Of a DNA stretch of 5,457 nt, positions 1-5,441 are shown in pieces. Position numbers and translations under genes: made by a program. The first letter of the stretch is position 1, and each line of letters begins with the position of its first letter. Under the pieces are notes generated by a model. It worked only from the letters and a program-made list of their open reading frames with translations. It did not search any database and was not told where the DNA came from. The DNA is from Bacteroidota bacterium (lineage in GTDB: Bacteria > Bacteroidota > Bacteroidia > B-17B0 > Aurantibacillaceae): positions 1-5,457 of the forward strand of contig CANJJP010000140.1 of NCBI GenBank assembly GCA_947474485.1, read 5' to 3'.

Positions 1-421
1 GGAAATTGAAGTGAACAAGGTAGACAATGGAGCTGGCTATTATAAATATTTATATTTCGGGTTTAATGTTAAAGTTTATCCAGTTGCGCACAAAAAATTT
101 ACTTATTTCATGGCTTTTGGTACAGAGCAAGGAAAGGCAGCTGCTCACCTTACGATTATTAAATATAATCAAATTGGTTATACCTATTGGGGAAGCCAAG
201 CACTTGCAACTGAAACAAAAGTAACGCTTGATACCTATTATGCTAATTACCATTATAATAATGGTTTTGTTTTAAGAATAAATAAGAATTTTATTTTGCA
301 AGGAAATCTAGGTATTGGAATAAATCAATTTAAAAAGTACAAGGAGGATCCAACAGAAAAAAATCAGTATGACTTCGGGGTAAAACTTGGATTAGGTTTG
401 ATGATGGGAGTTGATTTTTAA
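1..421 (+). CDS. Outer-membrane beta-barrel protein, C-terminal part (5' truncated)
   Basis: The reading frame is open from the left edge (first full codon at base 2), so the GTG at 11 is probably internal and the true start lies outside the window. The visible ~139 residues have the alternating polar/hydrophobic pattern of transmembrane beta-strands, for example YYKYLYFGFNVKVYPV, KVTLDTYYANYHYN, GFVLRINKNFILQGNLGIGI and YDFGVKLGLGLMMGVDF. These are separated by short polar turns and rich in Tyr, Gly and Asn. The protein ends in Phe preceded by a strand, which is the usual outer-membrane assembly (Bam) recognition signature. I infer a small porin-like or structural barrel in the outer membrane. 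No signal peptide can be checked because the N-terminus is missing, and no specific family or ligand is recognisable. Confidence is good for a barrel, low for any finer function. Confidence 0.72.
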   Translation, partial: EIEVNKVDNGAGYYKYLYFGFNVKVYPVAHKKFTYFMAFGTEQGKAAAHLTIIKYNQIGYTYWGSQALATETKVTLDTYYANYHYNNGFVLRINKNFILQGNLGIGINQFKKYKEDPTEKNQYDFGVKLGLGLMMGVDF

Positions 422-474
422 AGGGTTCTCAAAATTTATCGAGAGGTAACACGACAGAGATTTTAACTCGTTTT

Positions 475-671
475 GCTGCACCTTCTTTTAGGTATTGTAT
501 TTTGTATTACAAATGTTACGCAGCGCTGCCGCTTTTTTCGGTGAATGGCATTTTGGCAGCAGCAACTTTCAATAATTTAGCGCCTCCGAATACCCCTTTA
601 TTATAACGCATAGGGGCAGAGCCCCGAAAAATTTGTAACACAAATAGTCTCATCCTTTTAAAAGGTGCAGC
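475..671. repeat. MITE-like imperfect terminal-inverted-repeat element
   Basis: The ends match as inverted repeats: GCTGCACC (475-482) and GGTGCAGC (664-671) are perfect complements. Reading inward, 475-492 matches the complement of 654-671 at 14 of 18 positions. TTTGTATTACAAAT (501-514) matches the complement of 631-644 at 13 of 14. TTTTTCGG (534-541) matches the complement of 624-631. The left arm carries about 18 extra bases, including the perfect palindrome GCAGCGCTGC (520-529). The right arm includes the palindrome CCTTTTAAAAGG (654-665) and the short hairpin GGGGC-AGA-GCCCC (613-625). The element is locally more GC-rich than its surroundings. It has no transposase, so it would be non-autonomous, or simply a structured intergenic repeat. 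I do not recognise a named family, and no convincing target-site duplication abuts the ends. Confidence 0.5.
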
Positions 672-741
672 ACACCAGAACATTTATCGACATCCAAGAT
701 TTACCCTAAACTCCTTTTTTTTAAAACCTCATGTTTAAATC

Positions 742-776
742 TTTGAACCAAAAATTGCCTTACTTTAGTATCTTTA
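742..776 (+). promoter_or_regulatory. Putative Bacteroidetes-type promoter for the N-acyltransferase/engB operon
   Basis: TATCTTTA (769-776) differs from the Bacteroidetes sigma-A -7 consensus TAnnTTTG only at the last base. TTTG at 742-745 can serve as the -33 element, with 23 bases between TTG and the -7 box, slightly longer than usual. Transcription would begin around 781-784, giving a very short leader. A closer alternative TTG at 755-757 is too near the -7 box to pair with it. Confidence 0.45.
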
Positions 777-780
777 CGCA

Positions 781-785
781 AAGGA
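781..785 (+). promoter_or_regulatory. Possible ribosome binding site AAGGA
   Basis: AAGGA lies 4 bases before the ATG at 790. It is the only purine-rich Shine-Dalgarno-like sequence I see directly before a gene start in this window, and it supports that start. If transcription begins where the promoter predicts, it would sit almost at the 5' end of the mRNA. Confidence 0.4.
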
Positions 786-789
786 ATTT

Positions 790-1740
790 ATGGAATCTAT
801 TATCGATAAAATTAACAGAGACGTTTTAGAAAGAGAATTGCAAGCCGGAAGGTTTGTAAGGAAAACGAACAACGGACATAATGAAATTTATATCATTACG
901 CATTTCGATTCGCCTAATGTTATGAAGGAAATTGGCCGCCTAAGAGAAGTTACTTTTCGTCATGCAGGTGGGGGAACAGGAAAATCAATTGATATTGATG
1001 AATTCGATATTAGCGATCATCCTTATAAACAACTACTAGTTTGGAATAAAGAAGACAGAGAAATTGTTGGTGCGTATCGTTATATACTTTGTAAAGATGC
1101 TGAATATAAAAACGGTCATGTTCATCTTGCAACTACTGAGTTGTTCCAATTCTCCGAGAAATTTGTGAAAGAATATTTGCCTTATACTATTGAGTTAGGT
1201 CGTTCATTTATTCAGCCAGCATATCAGCCATCTGAGCAATTTAGAAAAGGGTTATTTAGTTTAGATAATCTCTGGGATGGTCTAGGGGCAATTGTTGTGG
1301 ACAATCCCGACCAACGCCATTTTTTTGGTAAAGTAACCATGTATACAGATTTTAATGCGCAAGCACGTGATATGGTGCTTTCATTTATGCGTCATTATTT
1401 CCCAGATAATGATAATTTAGTTGAACCAGTTGCTGAATTAAAATTAGGTTACAAAACAGATGTAAGCGAATTTTTAAAATCCTTAGAGGGATTGAATTAT
1501 AAGGAAGGCCACACGGTGTTAAATAAAAATGTACGTGCTTTAGGAGAAAATATTCCACCATTGGTTAATGCATATATGAATTTATCATCTACTATGAAAA
1601 CCTTTGGAACTGCCACCAATCCTACTTTTGGAGATGTAGAAGAAACGGGTTTAATTGTTACTGTGGCAGATATTTTCGAATCAAAAAAAGACCGTCACGT
1701 AAATACATACATCAAAGAAAAGGAAGCTCGTACTTCATAA
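790..1740 (+). CDS. OlsB/GlsB-like N-acyltransferase (GNAT fold, Acetyltransf_5 type)
   Basis: This 316-residue protein carries the hallmarks of the family that contains ornithine-lipid OlsB and the Bacteroides glycine-lipid enzyme GlsB (often annotated 'hemolysin' or GNAT acetyltransferase). These are LREVTFRHAG (51-60), the acidic DIDEFD (68-73), a core beta-strand with IVGAYRY (92-98), and the signature ELGRSFIQPAY (135-145). A C-terminal block follows with NIPPLVNAYMNLSS (254-267) and FGDVEETGLIVTVADIF (280-296). Family members transfer a 3-hydroxy-acyl chain from acyl-ACP to the amine of an amino acid, the first step of aminolipid synthesis at the inner face of the cytoplasmic membrane. 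There is no signal peptide or membrane span. The usual second enzyme, a PlsC-like O-acyltransferase, is not adjacent. The gene runs into engB with a 4-base gap. Family assignment is strong; the amino acid substrate (Gly, Orn or other) is inferred and open. Confidence 0.82.
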   Translation: MESIIDKINRDVLERELQAGRFVRKTNNGHNEIYIITHFDSPNVMKEIGRLREVTFRHAGGGTGKSIDIDEFDISDHPYKQLLVWNKEDREIVGAYRYILCKDAEYKNGHVHLATTELFQFSEKFVKEYLPYTIELGRSFIQPAYQPSEQFRKGLFSLDNLWDGLGAIVVDNPDQRHFFGKVTMYTDFNAQARDMVLSFMRHYFPDNDNLVEPVAELKLGYKTDVSEFLKSLEGLNYKEGHTVLNKNVRALGENIPPLVNAYMNLSSTMKTFGTATNPTFGDVEETGLIVTVADIFESKKDRHVNTYIKEKEARTS

Positions 1741-1744
1741 CAAC

Positions 1745-2368
1745 ATGGTAATAGGTAAAGCAACATTTTTAAAGAGTAGTAAGGAAATTAAACAGTTACC
1801 TAAACCCGATAAACCAGAATTTGCGTTTATTGGTAGGAGTAATGTAGGTAAAAGTTCCTTAATAAATATGATTTGCAACAATAATAAATTGGCGCAAACA
1901 TCTGGTAAACCAGGAAAAACAAAGCTCATTAATCATTTTTTTATAAACGAAAAATGGTATTTGGTAGATTTACCAGGCTTCGGTTTTGCAAGTGCATCAA
2001 AGGTTGCACGTGCCGAGTTTGAGGGAATGATTAGCGACTACATACTTAAGCGCAAAAGTTTAGTGTGTTTGTTTTTGTTAATTGATAGCCGTTTACCAAT
2101 GCAAAAAATAGACGCTGAGTTTATGGATTGGTTGGCTGAGAATGAAATTTCTTTTGTTTTGGTGTTTACTAAAATAGATAAATTAGGAAAAACTACTTTG
2201 AATCAAAATTTGGAAACATATAAAAAACAAATTTTAGGACACTTTACCGAATTACCCGATATTTTCCTTACTTCTGCTGAAAAGCGCATGGGTAAAGAGG
2301 AAATCTTAAGTTTTATTAACGAAAACATGCATTATTTCACACCTCCGCCTCGTGAAGAGGCTGAATAA
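1745..2368 (+). CDS. engB: Ribosome biogenesis GTP-binding protein EngB/YsxC (YihA)
   Basis: This 207-residue TRAFAC-class GTPase has all its G motifs: G1 P-loop GRSNVGKS (30-37), G2 Thr59 in GKPGKTKLINHF, G3 DLPGFG (75-80), G4 TKID (142-145) and G5 TSA (176-178) followed by the family's G-K-E-E-I segment. The length matches the usual ~200 residues of single-domain EngB. In other bacteria this protein is needed for late assembly of the 50S ribosomal subunit and is commonly essential; it acts in the cytoplasm. The segment after G3 reads GFASASK, where many homologues have GYAKVSK, a mild variant. The ATG at 1745 is 4 bases after the acyltransferase stop and has no Shine-Dalgarno sequence, suggesting translational coupling within an operon. 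Identification is very secure. Confidence 0.96.
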   Translation: MVIGKATFLKSSKEIKQLPKPDKPEFAFIGRSNVGKSSLINMICNNNKLAQTSGKPGKTKLINHFFINEKWYLVDLPGFGFASASKVARAEFEGMISDYILKRKSLVCLFLLIDSRLPMQKIDAEFMDWLAENEISFVLVFTKIDKLGKTTLNQNLETYKKQILGHFTELPDIFLTSAEKRMGKEEILSFINENMHYFTPPPREEAE

Positions 2369-2381
2369 TTAATTATCTTTG
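2352..2381 (+). promoter_or_regulatory. Bacteroidetes-type promoter for the Bax inhibitor-1 family gene
   Basis: TATCTTTG (2374-2381) is a full match to the -7 consensus TAnnTTTG. A GTG at 2352-2354, 19 bases upstream of it, is a one-mismatch -33 element (consensus TTG) at normal spacing. The -33 lies inside the last codons of engB and the -7 starts 5 bases after its stop, so the downstream gene can be transcribed independently. The predicted leader is only about 10-15 bases, AT-rich and without a Shine-Dalgarno sequence. Confidence 0.7.
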
Positions 2382-2401
2382 TACAATAAATTTTAAACAA
2401 A

Positions 2402-3151
2402 ATGAACACAAATTTTAATTTCAATAACAGAAGTACAAACGTAGAAAACATGTCGCCACAGGCTGCAGCACGCACACGTTCTTTACTTACATACACTTTT
2501 GGGTGGATGGCATTAGCAATGATTCTTTCAATCGTTGGCGCTTTATTGTTTGCGTATAACCCGGCACTAGCAGAAATGCTTCATAAAATTGACCCAGTTA
2601 CTTTAAGAGCAAAGCCAACCATGTTGTATTGGATATTGTTATTTGCACCCTTTGCTTTTATTTTAGTTATGAGTTTCGGGTTTAACCGATTATCATTTCC
2701 GGTATTGTTAGGTTTGTTTTTAGCTTATGCAGCTTGCACAGGAGTAACCTTAAGTGTGGTAATACCAGCTTACGGTGAGAACACGGTGTTAAAAGCATTT
2801 GGTTCGGCAGCTGGATTATTTGGTTTAATGGCAGTTGTAGGGGCAACAACAAAAACGGATTTAACTAGCTTCGGTCGTATTATGACGATTGGTTTGTTCG
2901 GAATTGTAATAGCATCTTTAATAAACATGTTTACTCGTAGCTCTGGATTTGACTACTTAATTAGTATTGTTGGTGTTGCAGTGTTTACTGGTTTAGTAGC
3001 ATTTAATGTACAACGTATTAAAAACATTTCCGCTGAAAGTGATGGAAGCGAAGGTTACATGAAGTTAAGTGTAATGAGCGCCTTTACTCTTTATTTAGAT
3101 TTCATTAATATTTTCTTGTTCTTATTACGTATTTTCGGAAGAAGGGACTAA
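2402..3151 (+). CDS. Bax inhibitor-1/YccA-family inner-membrane protein
   Basis: This 249-residue protein has a polar Asn-rich N-terminus (1-25) and then seven hydrophobic helices at roughly 29-52, 73-92, 97-121, 130-149, 157-177, 184-201 and 222-244. That is the layout of the BI-1/TMBIM family. The hydrophilic stretch QRIKNISAESDGSEGYMKLS between helices 6 and 7 and the final-helix motif LYLDFINIFLFLLRIFG are characteristic. Bacterial relatives include YccA (modulator of FtsH in E. coli) and B. subtilis YetJ, a pH-sensitive calcium leak channel; the role here is inferred only from the family. Asp233 of the final helix is present. The helix-6 position that normally reads Y-D-x-Q reads FNVQ here, with Asn202 in place of the Asp. 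The gene has its own promoter and converges on a minus-strand gene across a large inverted repeat. Confidence 0.93.
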   Translation: MNTNFNFNNRSTNVENMSPQAAARTRSLLTYTFGWMALAMILSIVGALLFAYNPALAEMLHKIDPVTLRAKPTMLYWILLFAPFAFILVMSFGFNRLSFPVLLGLFLAYAACTGVTLSVVIPAYGENTVLKAFGSAAGLFGLMAVVGATTKTDLTSFGRIMTIGLFGIVIASLINMFTRSSGFDYLISIVGVAVFTGLVAFNVQRIKNISAESDGSEGYMKLSVMSAFTLYLDFINIFLFLLRIFGRRD

Positions 3152-3293
3152 GAATTACGAATTTAGAAGAATATACGAGGGAGAATTACGAATTAAATTT
3201 GAATATTCTATCTGTGTATTTTAGATTCGCATAAATTCGTACCATACGTATATTCATAAACTATTTGTAATCACAAAAGCTTCGTAATTCTTA
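3149..3293. terminator. Large imperfect inverted repeat between convergent genes, probable bidirectional terminator
   Basis: TAAGAATTACGAA (3149-3161) and TTCGTAATTCTTA (3281-3293) are perfect 13-bp inverted arms, and each contains the stop codon of the gene it closes. Nested inside are GAATATACG (3169-3177) with CGTATATTC (3247-3255), TACGAATT (3187-3194) with AATTCGTA (3234-3241), and GAAT (3201-3204) with ATTC (3225-3228). The whole 145-base segment can therefore fold into one long interrupted hairpin on either strand. It is not a classical short GC-rich hairpin plus U-tract. The terminator role is inferred from its convergent location; it may equally be a dispersed palindromic repeat. Confidence 0.5.
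3151..3194. repeat. Direct repeat pair AGAATTACGAATT
   Basis: The 13-base sequence AGAATTACGAATT occurs at 3151-3163 and again at 3182-3194, with start points 31 bases apart. Inverted relatives occur at 3232-3241 (TAAATTCGTA) and 3281-3291 (TTCGTAATTCT), so four copies of a TACGAA-centred unit lie within 145 bases. The first copy begins in the final base of the BI-1 family stop codon. Confidence 0.6.
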
Positions 3294-4802
3294 ATCCAAG
3301 CAATAATCGGATTGCGCCTTAAGAATAGCCATGAACGGTTTTTGTTCTATCTTACTATCAAGCCACGAAAGAATATCAAAGTAATCTAAAACTGCAGACT
3401 CTATTGGATCTTTTTGAATATCTTCCTTTATTTGCTCTTTTAGTTTTAACACTAGTTCTTTATTTAATCGCATAGAGTCAGCTTTGATAGCCTTCTTTAA
3501 AAATTCGAGCACATGGGCAATAGTTAGTTGTAAGCAGTTTTTTTTGCTTATAAAACGGTAAACAGATTTTATTCGATAATTAAGTAGTTCTAAGTTCCCC
3601 ATTTCATAATGAATTACTAAACTCATAAGCTGCGCAAGACAAGTAATATCATTATTATATTCAATTGCGTTATTTATAATTTCATTAATGTGTTTGTTAG
3701 CTGATTTGTAATCGCCCACACCAAAGAAAATATTTGCCTGATAAAAATGGTAGCGTTGTTCAGAATTTGGGTTATGTGCCGAGCTAGGTAATTGTGCCCT
3801 TGCTTCGCTATAAACATCCGCCATCTTAACGGCTTTATCAAAATAGCCGCAAGTAGTATAAATACTTACTTTTAAATTGCAAACCATAAAGTAGTGAAAC
3901 GGATTTTTTCTATGCAGTTCTTTCAAGGTTGTTAGCAAGGTGTCACAGCTTTCGAGTGCTTTTTCGTACTGCTTATAATTTGACTCGATAAGTGCTTTGT
4001 TATAAAGTGTATTGTAATATCCTCCAAAGCGTATATCAATCATCCATGGGTATTTATTCCAAAGTTTCAGAAGCTCGTTCACCATTATATACGATTTATC
4101 AAAGTCACGCTTCGCGTAGTAAACAATTCCTTTTGATAAATAGAAAAATAATTTGTGATGAAAATTGTAATCCGAATCGCTCTCTAATAATTCTACTTCA
4201 TGCACTGCTTTAAATTCGGGAGCATTTTCAATGTCTTTAGTAAAGGCACTTTGATGATGTTTGCACCTTACAATCGAAAACAATTTTCGGTAATGATAGA
4301 AGCTTTTTTGTGCACTAATAATCAGTTGGTGTTTTTTTTCGAGTACTGGTTTTTTTAATGCAAATTCTTTATAATGATTTAATTTGATGCGATAAATTTC
4401 TGCCCAAATTTCATAGAGCTGCCTTTTCTCTGCTTCAAACTCTGCTTCATCTAATATAAACAAGGCAATATCAAACAATTTTTTTTCAAGTAATACCTCT
4501 GCTTGATTAAGTTTACTATGAATACCTTTTAATACAAATGAACTTTTTTCTTCTAATGAGTCAAGTATAAAATTGTAGGTATAATTTTTTAGGAAGGCGA
4601 ATTTATTTGGGTCTTTTTGAAGTTTGAAATGTTTTACTAATTCTTCTTCGTTATAAGTTTGCTGTTTAAGAATAAGATTAAAAAGGGTGAGGTATTTATT
4701 TTCCTCACCTTTTACATGAAATCCTGAAGAGTTAACAATGGTTTCCTTTTCCTCTTCTGAGAGAACTTTTATTAATTCAAATAAATTTTCAGAAGGTTTC
4801 AA
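3291..4802 (-). CDS. Uncharacterised helical-repeat (TPR-like) cytoplasmic protein
   Basis: The product is 503 residues, highly charged and apparently all-helical, with no signal peptide or membrane span. The N-terminus MKPSENLFELIKVLSEEEKE and the block KYLTLFNLILKQQTYNEEELVKHF (37-59) resemble a Bacteroidetes family of unknown function whose members open with LFxLIKSLSxxEKR. Degenerate TPR-like helix pairs are visible near 221-248, 262-296, 305-334, 350-377 and 391-418, e.g. GYFDKAVKMADVYSEA and GDYKSANKHINEI, suggesting a protein-binding scaffold. The start is TTG: bases 4800-4802 read CAA on the plus strand. No in-frame ATG or GTG occurs between it and the upstream stop at 4824, and the next Met is residue 240, so TTG with the family-like MKPSE start is the best choice. 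It lies 21 bases after the cytochrome c gene, very likely co-transcribed. Function is unknown. Confidence 0.8.
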   Translation of the reverse strand: MKPSENLFELIKVLSEEEKETIVNSSGFHVKGEENKYLTLFNLILKQQTYNEEELVKHFKLQKDPNKFAFLKNYTYNFILDSLEEKSSFVLKGIHSKLNQAEVLLEKKLFDIALFILDEAEFEAEKRQLYEIWAEIYRIKLNHYKEFALKKPVLEKKHQLIISAQKSFYHYRKLFSIVRCKHHQSAFTKDIENAPEFKAVHEVELLESDSDYNFHHKLFFYLSKGIVYYAKRDFDKSYIMVNELLKLWNKYPWMIDIRFGGYYNTLYNKALIESNYKQYEKALESCDTLLTTLKELHRKNPFHYFMVCNLKVSIYTTCGYFDKAVKMADVYSEARAQLPSSAHNPNSEQRYHFYQANIFFGVGDYKSANKHINEIINNAIEYNNDITCLAQLMSLVIHYEMGNLELLNYRIKSVYRFISKKNCLQLTIAHVLEFLKKAIKADSMRLNKELVLKLKEQIKEDIQKDPIESAVLDYFDILSWLDSKIEQKPFMAILKAQSDYCLD

Positions 4803-4823
4803 GACACAGTTATCAATAAATTT

Positions 4824-5441
4824 TTATTTCCCTTTTAGTTGCGTTTCAATAAACTCTGCAACTGCATTTGCTTGCTCGGGTGTTAAAGGAACCGCTTTCA
4901 TTAATCCTTTACCATTTAATATGGTTTGTTGTATTGAATTTTTATCTGCTACTGTTTTAGAAAGATCAGCAGCTCCAGCCATACCTAATTTTCCATCACC
5001 ACCATGGCAAATTGCACAATTATCAGTGTATAAAACTTGGCTGTTAATTGTACCATCAGCAGCAACTGCTTCTGTACTTACTTTTGCTTTGTTTTTAGCT
5101 GCAATTTCTGCCAATCCAAAGGATGCAGTAATCATTAATAGAGATAAAGCCCCTAGTACCTTGTTTCTTTTTTTAAATCCAATAATAGCAACTGGAATTG
5201 ATAAGAAAACTAAGCCAATTTTTATAATTAATAGAGGTTTGATTTCATTTATTTGAGTTAGTAAATAAATTCCTGTTGCTAGAAATAAAAAGCTAACAAT
5301 CATTTCAGGAACTTTTAAAATCTTAGTAATTTTAGTTAGTCCATCCTCTTTGTTAGAAATTAAAAGTATTGTCTTTACAAAGTAAATAGCTAAAAATATG
5401 ATTACTGAAATATAATGCGTGTAGTGTATGATTTTGGTCAT
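4824..5441 (-). CDS. Membrane-anchored monoheme cytochrome c with N-terminal four-helix (SirB-like) domain
   Basis: This 205-residue protein has two parts. Residues 1-113 form four hydrophobic helices (about 8-28, 46-63, 68-88 and 95-112), resembling SirB-type membrane proteins. Residues ~130-205 are a class I cytochrome c domain with the heme-binding motif CAICH (142-146) followed by GGDGKLGMAGAADLSKT. The likely axial Met is Met181 in NGKGLMKAVPLT, and the C-terminal helix is TPEQANAVAEFIETQ. The loops after helix 1 (KTILLISNKEDGLTKITKILK) and helix 3 (GFKKRNK) are Lys-rich. The positive-inside rule then puts both termini, and so the heme domain, in the periplasm as c-type maturation requires. 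It probably carries electrons near the inner membrane; partners are unknown. The ATG at 5441 follows an A-rich leader without a Shine-Dalgarno sequence. It heads the minus-strand pair in this window, though genes further upstream cannot be excluded. Confidence 0.87.
   Translation of the reverse strand: MTKIIHYTHYISVIIFLAIYFVKTILLISNKEDGLTKITKILKVPEMIVSFLFLATGIYLLTQINEIKPLLIIKIGLVFLSIPVAIIGFKKRNKVLGALSLLMITASFGLAEIAAKNKAKVSTEAVAADGTINSQVLYTDNCAICHGGDGKLGMAGAADLSKTVADKNSIQQTILNGKGLMKAVPLTPEQANAVAEFIETQLKGK

Larger units (their letters stand above)
422..789. other. 368-base intergenic region without a gene
   Basis: No convincing coding frame is present on either strand. The stretch contains an imperfect terminal-inverted-repeat element (475-671), an 8-T run at 715-722, and the putative promoter and leader of the acyltransferase gene (742-789). 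Bases 422-474 and 672-740 show nothing else that I recognise, apart from a 9-base direct repeat (ATTTATCGA at 434-442 and 682-690). Confidence 0.7.

Noticed and set aside
11..13. GTG at 11 as the start of the barrel gene
   Set aside because: The frame is open to the window edge, there is no signal peptide after this codon, and the sequence begins mid-barrel, so the gene is truncated by the window.
50..253. Short minus-strand open frame, and a 65-residue plus-strand frame at 27-224, within the barrel gene
   Set aside because: Both overlap the beta-barrel coding frame, which has a coherent strand pattern and a C-terminal Phe; the alternatives show no family features.
613..625. GGGGC-AGA-GCCCC hairpin as a simple Rho-independent terminator of the barrel gene
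   Set aside because: It is followed by GAAAAATTT rather than a U-tract on the plus strand and by no T-run on the minus strand. It lies ~190 bases downstream of the stop and is better seen as part of the inverted-repeat element.
715..722. Run of 8 T as a terminator tail
   Set aside because: No stable hairpin directly precedes it; such runs are common in AT-rich intergenic DNA.
1735..1929. 64-residue minus-strand open frame
   Set aside because: It lies antisense to the 5' part of engB, whose G motifs make the plus-strand reading certain.
3151..3194. Direct repeats as a CRISPR array
   Set aside because: There are only two 13-base direct copies, no regular spacer unit and no cas genes; the other copies are inverted.
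3538..3545. 8-T run inside the helical-repeat gene as a phase-variable tract
   Set aside because: It encodes ordinary Lys/Asn codons in an intact frame. Similar runs occur elsewhere in the same AT-rich gene, and nothing suggests contingency switching.
3992..4213. 73-residue open frame on the plus strand inside the helical-repeat gene
   Set aside because: It is an antisense shadow with no recognisable family.
4738..5256. 172-residue open frame on the plus strand antisense to the cytochrome c gene
   Set aside because: It overlaps two well-supported minus-strand genes. Its hydrophobic composition mirrors the membrane helices on the other strand, and it matches no recognisable family.
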